Source: Tetmemena sp. SeJ-2015
Lineage: Eukaryota; Ciliophora; Spirotrichea; Sporadotrichida; Oxytrichidae
Reading direction: 5' to 3'
DNA length: 50,169 nucleotides
Assembly: GCA_027382625.1 (NCBI GenBank)
Contig: JAJKFJ010023740.1
Coordinates: forward strand, 1 to 50,169
Shown here: in pieces, positions 31,701-40,500 of the stretch
Position numbering within the stretch: position 1 is the first letter of the stretch
How the letters are laid out: the number at the start of each line of letters is the position of its first letter
Position numbers and translations under genes: made by a program
The notes under the pieces: model-generated
What the model was told of the DNA's origin: nothing
Database searches by the model: none
The model's input: only the letters and a program-made list of their open reading frames with translations

Positions 31701-34169
31701 GTAACACTTTTGTGATGCAGATAACCGAGCACTAAAAGCAACTGCCTAATAATTCTCTTGCACTCTTCTTCTGGCAATCTCCGGTTGTTTTAACTCTTAA
31801 GATAGGCGTGTAAGGATTCTCCAATTGCGTATTCCATGATAAGGTAAACTTGCTTGCTTGTGTCAATGCTCTCGTATAATTTTATAATGTTCGGGTGATT
31901 TATAAAATAGCGCATTCTTCAAAGTCAAGGAATATTTTTATTTACTATGATTGAGTTTGGAGAGTATCCTAATTTCTCTAAGAGCTGATTTCTTCCTCTG
32001 TACGTCCATGAGCTTGAATCTATCATAAACCTTGATGGCCACTCTCTCATTAGTAGGTTTATGTGTTCCTTCTCTCACAACAGCATAGGCCCCGTGACCG
32101 ATTTGTTTTGAAAGATGATAATCATTAATATCAGAACACCCTGGAGTTGCAAACTCATAGAGCTTAGAAATGCCTGACATGGCTGTAGAGCTGCTTCTTT
32201 AAAATCCTCGATTAGTGCCAGAGAAGAACTGATTTTGCTATTACTATATTTTATAAGCTTCCCTATTTTCCTTTAGCTTTCTTGAGAAACTGTTTTCCTG
32301 CTTATCTAGTCCGGCAGCTGCAGTATGTATCTTTTATATGTTTGCAGCCGTGCCAGGTAAGTTACCCTCCACTAAGCCTGTTCCACTACTGAACTTCCCA
32401 TATATGGTATTCAGAGCATTCGTGTTGGTGGGATTAAGCCTCCCGAATGATTGCCTATAGTTACTTGTTTAAGGTCTAACATTAGTAGTTGGAGGCTTTC
32501 TCGAAAGATCGGTAGTGAAGAAGTTGTTGCACTGCTTTGTAAGATCAGCCCCTTATGGAGCAGCAGCAGCCTCAGGACTTTAATCAGTGTTAAAGTCTCC
32601 TCCAAACGCTCTATTTCTTATTAAAGTCTGGATGTGGTTCACAACTTATTTGCTTCCTGGAATTGCATTAGCTTGATTCATGTTTGCAAGATTTATCTGC
32701 ATTGCACTTTGCTTCCTCTTGGCTCTTACAGAGGAAGCTGCAGTTTAGCACCTCTATTTATTCTGAGGCTGCTAGTGAGCTACATCTGCATTTGTATATC
32801 CGAAGTGCTCTTATTGTTCTATGTTTGCTGCACCCTTTTGACCAGAGGAAAAGAAGTTGTTTAAATACTCAGGAGCTGGCTTCCCTCCACTCAATTAGAA
32901 AATGAAAGTGGTTAAATTATTGATGATTGAGGACAATCTCATCCATACTCTCGTTATTCTTCCTCTTAGAAAGCTTAAAGAGCTCTTTTGCTCCACTTCG
33001 AATTTGATCTTGATCGATTGTTGGCTCAGTTTTGACAATCTAACCAATAGACTCATTCAGCATTAAAATTAAAGATTAATCATAATTTAAAATAATAGTA
33101 AATTGCCGATGTAGTTTTGGCTGCTGATTAAACTAATCTTGCCAGCAGAAGTAACTTGTTACATTCCTTGCCCACTGCTAATTCCATTTTGTTACTAGTC
33201 TTGTCTCTTCTTCAAGAAGTCATCAAGGAATCTATCTGCCTCGTTTTCTCTTCTCATTGAGAAGGTTTTCTTTCTTGAATTCACTCCAGCGCCACCTCTG
33301 TAGATACCTGATACAGGCCTCTGATTTATTTTAAAGACATTTGCAAAATTACTGTTGGGCAACCCAAAGGCAGCTAAAGCATTTTAGCCAGTTTACGGGC
33401 CCCCAGTTATAGCTTACTAGTTTTATTAAGGCTTGATGTTAATAAGATCATTTTAATACTATCTCACAGGCAAATTCTTGCTTTAGCCGTTCGTATGTGA
33501 AATTTAACCATTGCCTGGATGAGCCATATTAAAAGTAGGAGAGAGGATGTCCTTCAAGGACATTGTTCCCCCAAAATTTTGTTGATTAATTCCTCCACCT
33601 ACTAGGCTTGCCTTTTATATCAGGCCGTTTCCTTGAGCTTGGAGTATGGGTTGCTTGAAAATTGAATTCCTATTGTTCTAAGCAATCGACTACCTTTTTT
33701 GGTTTTATTCGAATAGATTGGGTCCAACAGTCTCCACTCCACTATTATGCTATTAAGAAAGTAAGCATATAGATAAGAAGAAAATAATTTCCTTCCATGG
33801 GCTGCTGACTGCAGGAACTTCCTCTTCTGTTTTAAATTGCTGTTGCTGAAGTTGACATCATCGACTAAGACTTGATTACAACACCATTTTTAAGTACTTA
33901 CACTCAGTGTGAAGAATGTGTTGGTTAACGCCATGCTCTTGGACTATAGCGCCTGAGCCAGAGCTGTGGATGCCAGTTACAGCTCCTCCTACTAGCATCT
34001 CCTCCATGGTCTTGTTCTTGCTAACAATCGGCTGTATTCTAGTCTAACCCATGCTTAACTACTTAGTATTGTGGGCGAAGCCTTAATCCCCTCAAGAACT
34101 TTAAAAATGAGCTGGTTTCTTCAAGGATTTGTCTCTGTCTGGACCATCTATAAGTGCGCTATAAGACAT
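31691..34169 (-). CDS. CAMK-like protein kinase, N-terminal and N-lobe segment (inverted relative to its C-lobe)
   Basis: Starts MSYSALIDGPDRDKSLKKPA at 34169 with a long Gln/Asn/Ser-rich regulatory region (..KTMEEMLVGGAVTGIHSSGS.., ..NSRKKTFSMRRENEADRFLD.., ..KTEPTIDQDQIRSGAKELFK..). The kinase N-lobe follows at about 32150-31700: YHLSKQIGHGAYAVVREG (Gly loop), VAIKVYDRFK (the VAIK Lys), KKSALREIRILSKLNHPNII (alpha-C Glu), VYLIMEYAIGESLHAYL and LLLVLGYLHHKSVTH. It stops exactly at pointer TCACAGGTAT (- strand, 31700-31691). A 34-residue-scale IES (31896-31947) lies in the alpha-C/beta-4 region. A possible 37-nt intron sits near 33900. One unexplained in-frame TGA is at 34092-34094, and single-base breaks occur in the disordered region. 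Continuity of the N-terminal 1.5 kb with the kinase domain is inferred. Confidence 0.82.
31896..31947 (-). other. IES (52 bp), pointer AATCA (- strand), in the kinase N-lobe
   Basis: TGATT (+ strand) at 31896-31900 and 31948-31952. Removal restores REIRILSKLNHPNIIKLYES, a standard kinase alpha-C to beta-4 sequence. Confidence 0.93.
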
Positions 34170-34378
34170 TCTATGAATAATTACCAGAGATAAATGACTC
34201 GACTGTTGCTTTCTTACTATGAAACATTTCTACCATGAATAATTAAATAAACAATGTTAGACCCTAAAAAACTAACAATTAATTTCGTAATTTATTAGAA
34301 CTATTTTTATCCACTGGACTAAAATAAATATGTTTTCTCTAGATGGAAGCATATGGGTAGAAGAGAATTTGAACTTAC

Positions 34379-35398
34379 CTTGAGTATTGAGTAAGCCAGT
34401 AGTCGATGGATTCGTTGCCATCCACAGTTTTGAGTGCCACAATAATTCGCTTCCTTATTCTACTTTTCTGCTGGTGATTTGTTCCTCCACCCACAGATCT
34501 TGTGCTCAGCCCATAACTGCCGCTTACACTATCGTTGTTGCTTCTGTTTCCAAAGCTCATTCCTGTAATAGAGCCACCTCCTACTGGAGCACCATTAGCA
34601 TTCAAGGATGACAATTGAAGGCTGGGATGCTGTGACTGCAGATGCTTGTGCTCTTTAATTAGCTGTGCATATTTCAACTCAACTTGCTCCAACAGCCAAC
34701 CGCAAGTTGGTGGTTCTGTAGCTGTCGGAATCATCGGCTGTTGAGAGTAGGTGGCCTAATTATAAGCTGATGTTGCAGTATTACTCTGCTAAGTACTCTG
34801 CTAGAGTTGTAAATGGTTTCCTTGCGAAACCCAAGATTGCGACTTATTACCTCCAATGAATTATAATGGATACTAGTAAACTAGTTCACATAAGATTGAT
34901 GACGCTATCTTCATCGTTGCTTTGAGAGCTTGGAACTGTAATTGGTATTCTGTCAGGAACATTTATGGTTAATGTCTGTGTTGAATTTATTACTATTTTG
35001 ATAACTTTACTTGGTCTATTTGAGACAAATCCGCCAGAGTATCGCCCGCTACTTCCTCCTATGCCTGTCAGCATATCTGCCGTGGCTCTACCTGGACCCA
35101 TAGAATGACGATTGAAATTAATATGATGCTGGCTTTGTAAGCTGAGCTAGCTGTGCGAGGGGTAGTTAGCTATTTGCGAACTATCTGGTGTCTATCTGCA
35201 GCTGCCTCCGCCCGAGGAACTGTGTGTTTAGAATGAGGTGGCATAGTATTAGTTGTCTATGCCTGTTTGTGGTCGCTACCTCGATCGATCGTTGTTCAAA
35301 TTTTATTATTACTAGTTAGACTGGGAATTGGTTTCCTGCTGCTTTTTCAAATACACTTCATTGAAATAGGTTTTGTACAGAGACTTTTGATTTCCCAT
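34379..35398 (-). CDS. Probable N-myristoylated Ser/Gln-rich protein, 5' segment of a likely scrambled gene
   Basis: Begins MGNQKSLYKTYFNEVYLKKQ at 35398; Met-Gly-Asn with Ser at position 6 is a strong N-myristoylation consensus. It continues with Gln/Ser-rich low complexity, then KVIKIVINSTQTLTINVPD RIPITVP (a beta-like Ile/Val/Thr block), a helical WLLEQVELKYAQLIKEHKHL and KRIIVALKTVDGNESIDYWL TQYSR. There is a 49-bp IES (34846-34894). At its 3' end the coding ends at ACTCAAG followed by GTAAG; beyond it (34375-34170) the sequence becomes AT-rich and non-coding. The likely continuation is the + strand segment at 35427. No known enzyme domain recognised. Confidence 0.65.
34846..34894 (-). 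other. IES (49 bp), pointer ATT/AAT, in the N-myristoylated gene
   Basis: ATT at 34846-34848 and 34895-34897 (+ strand). Removal joins DEDSVIN to KSQSWVSQGNHLQ in frame and eliminates an in-frame TGA. Confidence 0.8.
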
Positions 35399-35426
35399 TA
35401 TTTCAATAATTTATTAATCAGCTCCA

Positions 35427-36380
35427 ACTCAAGAACTTATCTTCCACAAGATACTCTTATTCTGCTAAGAATTCTTCCTCTGGCAAGTTTTAGTTCCCGC
35501 AAGCAACTGTGAGTCTTGAAAGCAACTTCGCACTCTAAAGCCACTCCAACAACATAAGTAGTTCTCCATCAAAGAAACTTATCTCGCAGAAGGCTTAAAT
35601 TTCCACCTTCAATAAGAACTCTAATAAGATGAGGCAGGGTAATTAGCAAACATATGCTCAGAACTTCAATAACTCAGCCAGTGGTGCAAATAATGGCTCT
35701 CAACCCAGACAGCAGACTATTGAAGAGTTCTAGAGTGTGAGTGAATAGTAACCTGCGAGAAAGATAAGTGCAAATGCTGGGGCAAGTATGATAAGCACTA
35801 ATTCTCTCAATAGTGGCGCTATCACATCCAACGTCGTTTCAAAAAAGCCTACAGCGCAAAATAACTCACAAAACTTCTTTATAAATAATTCCTTGTTTTT
35901 TTTGTTAACAGAAATACTGGGCAAGTTATGACTTCTCCAATAGTTAATCCCAGCATTACATTTAGAGACGGCAGCACTGGAGCTCCGAGCTCCACTCAAT
36001 AATTCCCAATCGCTATTCAGGTAAACATAGTAAACGTGCACGGCAAAGATCAAATTACAATTCATCAGTAGTCATCTCAAACTAATCTGAACTCACTCTA
36101 AGCGAGTGGCATCAACCCCTAAACAAACAGCGCTAATAATAGCTTCAACAGATTTTTAATTTTCCTTTTCTAAGCAAAGCTAGACCACCAAAGACAACTA
36201 AAGCTTAAAATTCTTCCTCTTAGTAATAGTCTAGCTCTTAAGGCAGAGGCTAGGGATTTTTCTAATGAAGGCATGCAAGTCTCAAGTACTAATAATCTAG
36301 CTGAAATTAGCATCCCTAGTCCTCTGAGAGTATCGTAACTTATAAAAAAATGTATCCTTTCACCTATACTTCTTGTTTGA
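35427..36380 (+). CDS. Ser/Asn/Gln-rich segment, likely 3' part of the N-myristoylated gene
   Basis: Open on the + strand from about 35420 with no upstream ATG and a TGA shortly before. It reads LSSTRYSYSAKNSSSGKFQF.., ..SPSKKLISQKAQISTFNKNS.., ..QQTIEEFQSVSEQQPARKIS.., ..PIVNPSITFRDGSTGAPSST.., FPIAIQVNIVNVHGKDQITI.., echoing the Ile/Val block of the - strand segment. It ends ..NLAEISIPSPLRV.. at TGA 36378-36380. Two short IESs lie within it. ACTCAAG at 35427-35433 repeats the 3' end of the - strand segment (34385-34379). The join needs one additional A to stay in frame, in line with many other lost A's here. Confidence 0.55.
35872..35906 (+). other. IES (35 bp), pointer AAC
   Basis: AAC at 35872-35874 and 35907-35909. 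Removal joins TAQNNSQN to RNTGQVMTSPIVN in frame; the insert contains a T8 run. Confidence 0.8.
36141..36172 (+). other. IES (32 bp), pointer AGC
   Basis: AGC at 36141-36143 and 36173-36175. Removal joins NSANN to SKARPPKTTKAQNSSS in frame. The host sequence is low complexity, so this is less certain than IESs in conserved domains. Confidence 0.6.
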
Positions 36381-36584
36381 ACTTAAACAGCAATAATCGC
36401 TTACTCTAAGTCATAATTTATTGGAAACAACACTTAGCTCCTTCCTAAGCAGCTATAATTGCAATAGTATTTTATCTGCAAGTTTGTTTAGTTATTTTTT
36501 GTAAGATTTTTAAACATAAAAACCTCTTTGTGGGTCCTCCTTCTCCTGACGTTGAATTAATTATTAATTTTAAATTATTAAGTA

Positions 36585-37223
36585 ATGGAGTCCAGAGAAG
36601 AAATGAACATCAGAGATCTGTGTGCTCTTTGTAAAAGCTTGCCTTGCTGTCCCGAGCACTGCTGCGATGTAAGATTACTAAGGAGATGAAATGGTAATGT
36701 AGTGGGACTCTTGCAGGTGCTCTCATTGCCAGAGCAGGAAGAACAACGCTCATCTAGAAAAAGGAATTGGCATTACTTCGCAAGATTCAGAGCCAAGCAT
36801 CTTATTTAAGTAAGACAGAAGAATTTTAAAGCGTTGAGAGTATTTAACAATTATTTACTGATAGATCTACTGGAAATGAGGAGGTGAAGAAGATAAAGAA
36901 GCCAAAGAAAAATGCTAAAGAGCCAGTAGTGATTCCTGAAAAAGACAAGGAGCTGCATCTGCCATCTGAATAAGTTAGAGCATCTGACGGAGCACTCATA
37001 ATCAACTATGAAGTTCATAGATTCATATTTATAAGTTCCCCTTGAGGAGGATGAAGACAAGGTCGTATACTCAGGTGGAGTAAAAGGCATAAGAGCGCTA
37101 AGATAGCAGAGAGACTAGATAAATGATCAATTAGAGACTGACTTAGAGGACAGTAAAAATAGGTTCCTCAAGTATGAGATGCAAACTCAAAGCAGGGGCT
37201 AGCAAGAGGAGTCAAAGCGATGA
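36585..37223 (+). CDS. Small protein with Cys-rich N-terminus, unknown
   Basis: Begins MESREEMNIRDLCALCKSLP CCPEHCCD, a dense Cys cluster (six Cys within about 20 residues) that could bind zinc or form disulfides, and then has a 48-nt GT..AG intron (36669-36716). It continues VLSLPEQEEQRSSRKRNWHY, a Lys-rich middle (KKIKKPKKNAKEP) and a charged helical end (VPLEEDEDKVVYSGGVKGIR, QINDQLETDLEDSKNRFLKY). TGA is 37221-37223. A second intron-like interval near 36810-36865 and one frame break near 37010 make the middle uncertain. About 190 residues. No family recognised. Confidence 0.55.
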
Positions 37224-37524
37224 GAGCCAGCCTAAGTTTAGAAACTGTGAATTAGTGAAGTTAATAATTTGCCATAAGATTTTTAGTTTTTAAACGCTTA
37301 GAAACTGAAAGATATGCTTTACTTAAGAGAAGCGATATACTTAATTTCAAACTTCAACTTAAAAATATTAGGACTCTAAGTTTTATAAGTATTTATTGTT
37401 GTTTCACATGTTGAGCTGTCTGCCTTAGAGATGCTTCTTTTGATTTATCTGTTAGCTGGGAGACTTGAAGTGAGAAATACTTCCTGAAGCGGATAATAAA
37501 GATAAGCAAGAAAATGCAAATTTT
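37224..37524. other. Convergent AT-rich spacer
   Basis: About 300 bp between the stop of the Cys-rich gene and the stop of the large - strand gene. No coding signal that continues, no recognised repeat. Confidence 0.45.
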
Positions 37525-40500
37525 TCATTATAATGTCGAAGTTGGATTGCCTCCAAGAGTCTGCCTTTTTATTGAAGCTTAGTTACTGTTTACAACAGTC
37601 TAAATCTTGTTCTTCTAATTCTTCACTTCTAGCTAGGCCTGACTTAAGCTGTTCGTCAAAGTATTGACACCTCCGCTTAGAATTCCTCCTCTGCCTTGAC
37701 CCATTGATGCACTAAGCATGGTGTTATAAGTTGGACCGTTTGTGGCACTTGAACTGCTGCCGAATTCTTCAATGGTTTTCATAAACTTAGGGTGCTTGTT
37801 GGACTCTATCGCTTTTGCAGCTATATATAAGTCAAGGGTAAATACTTACTTGAGTGATTCTCTGTTGAAGCGGTGCAAGAAATATTCTAGGAGCTGTTCT
37901 CCAATATTATACCATACATGTTAGGGTGCTGCTGAGATCCAAGCACTCCTCTTCTCCCTTAGTTGGAGGGATAGGATGGATTCATTTATAAGGCACTTGC
38001 AGCCTGCTATGAATTATAGGTGTGTGCGTCTATCAAGTGCTGCTCACCTGAGTTGCTATGAATCAGGTTGTTTCCTCTAGGAGTAGTCTGGAACGTTTAG
38101 ACAAGTGTATGCTGATTAAGTGACATGTTGCTCTAACTCATTTGGTGGTGATTTGCAGGGACTCTTCCCAGTTTCTAATTGATGGTGGTGGATATCTGAA
38201 TAGGATGAGACTGAGCTTATAAAGTATTGTTCTTGTTGCCTCCTATTGTTGACTTGACACCAGCTTTTGAAGAGATTATTGCTTTCTAAGAGTTTTGGTA
38301 GATAGAAGAAGTTGCGAGCTTTGAGTTCTTATCCTGCAGCAGGAAGTTTTAAGAGTGAGAGCTTGAAAGGGTATTTGAAATTGAAGGGTTGTGATGATGA
38401 TTGGAGTTGGACTAAACTTAAAATAAAACACCCAGAGCTGATTATTTGCCATTAGTCTTGCCCTGAGAACCTTGCTTTCTATTTATAGCTTGAGCGTTTC
38501 CTCCATTTGCTAAAGAAACTGTCATGGTCATGGGTGATGTGGTGGTAGTAGGTGAAATGACTTTAGATAAGCTAGCTAGAGAGTATGAGGGGGTCATCAC
38601 TCTGACTTGGTTGGCAGCTTACTACTAGAGTTAGTGCTGATGGAAATTCTGTATGCTCATTTGATTCTACAGTGAATTATTGTTGTTCACAGTCAAGCAT
38701 TCATAATCATAAAAATCTAAAGTATGATAATAAAATTTATTGAGTAGAGTAAAGCTTGCTGTTCTGAGTTTGGTTATTTGCAATGAACGTGGGATTGGTT
38801 ATAGAACTAGAACTTCCAACACTGTGTAGGTAGTTGTTGTGCAATTGATTATAAGACTGTTAATGGTTCATACTCCCTGAATCCTAAATGTTTAGCGTCT
38901 TTCCAGTTGCGCTTCTCTTTATCATCTTGTTATCATTATTCAAAGTAGCAGTAATAGTCTAATGAGAAGGCTGGTTGAAGTTATGAGTAGAGGTTGACTG
39001 CTAACTCAGCTCTTTAAAGCTCTATCTGTTCTAGCCACTAAGGCGCTTATTATTCTCAATAGAAGCATCCTTGAAAGTCTGGTGGTTGTTACTTGTCTTC
39101 CTTTGCTGAAGATTTGTTATGCTGCGGTAGTTGATTTGATTTTGCTAACTTTGATTCTAGGAGAAGGAGAGAAGTCTTCCATTTGCGGAGGTTGAAGTTA
39201 GAGGGTTGCCCTGCTAGTTAGTGTTTGAGCCAGGCATCATGAGCAGCATCTGATTCGATTCGAGACTCATTCTATTCTATTGAAGCAACATTTACTAAGA
39301 CCCATTTACATAGGATAATAGTACGGTTTCTTATCTAGTACTTTTAAGTGCTGAGATTTGAAATTGATTATTAATTCCATTCCTAAAATTTTACTTTACT
39401 TTACTTTACTAAGACCCATGACCCATGTTGCTCATTGACTTCTTGGCATGAGATTACTGCTTGTTAGGAGTCTTAGAAGCACTCTAGTGCGAATGAGTAT
39501 CAGAAGCTGGATGCTAGTTATCATTAAATTACCCCTTGATCTTTTACTTTAAGGACTCAAACTGCTTCTTCTAAGTTCCATTTCTGGAGCCACTTAGCTC
39601 TTGAGAGTTCTGCTAATGATTTGAAATGCTGCTCCCTGAGACAGCCTCTCTATTATATCCAGTTTAAAGAGAAGTTATAGATTGCTTCACATCATCTAGC
39701 TTCTCGTTACTCTTGATATGGACATTGTACTTCTTTGAGTTGCTATGGATCGTATTTTATTACATCATCTGATTGTTGAAATCAAAGGTTTGCTAACTGG
39801 GGATCGAACCACCATTGTAGTTTACAGATTGAGGTCCAAGAGAGCCCACAGTGCCTGAAATGCACTGCTCAAGGTGCTTCCTGATTTGTTCATAATTATT
39901 TGCGTTCGTCAAGCCTTTGTCATCTGAGCTTGTTAGGAGCATGATGTTGGTCTTCTGAATCTGTCCACCTTACTTTGCAGAAGGAACTGTTGAAACTAGT
40001 CCCTCTAGGCTTCTTCTTCCTTAAGATAAAAGCCCCTGAATATTCTCATCAATTGTCTAGAATAGGGCTTTGTTTCCATCAGGAGAGGTGAATCTCTCAT
40101 CTGCAATTCCGAAGTCGTCGCAATCTTCTCCTGTTATGATATCATTCTAGCATAAAACAAAAAACATATAAGTTTTTTATTCTCAAAGTTGTCATTGAAA
40201 GATGGCTACTTGACTAAATGAGCAGGCTACTGTTTCTATACTGATCCTGATAGACCGGATACTTAATCTTAGCTAAGTCCAGCCTTCATAAAATATTATA
40301 ATATTCGATCTAGTTGCTTGAAGCATAGTGCTCTTTTTGGCTGAAGAGTTTACTGTTTAGGTATCATAACCTCCTGCATTATTAGTTGAGCTTATCGTGC
40401 CTAGAATCTTTTGGTATTATTCATTACCTCCGCTCAGATACTTAGTATGAGCTGCTGCAGCAGCAGCTCCTCCAGCAGAAGAATGAGAGCCTATAATGTG

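Noticed and set aside
34170..34378. Coding continuation of the N-myristoylated protein into the kinase gene
   Set aside because: The 34170-34378 interval is AT-rich with hydrophobic, non-protein-like translation; the kinase has a plausible own start at 34169, and the + strand segment at 35427 is a better continuation.
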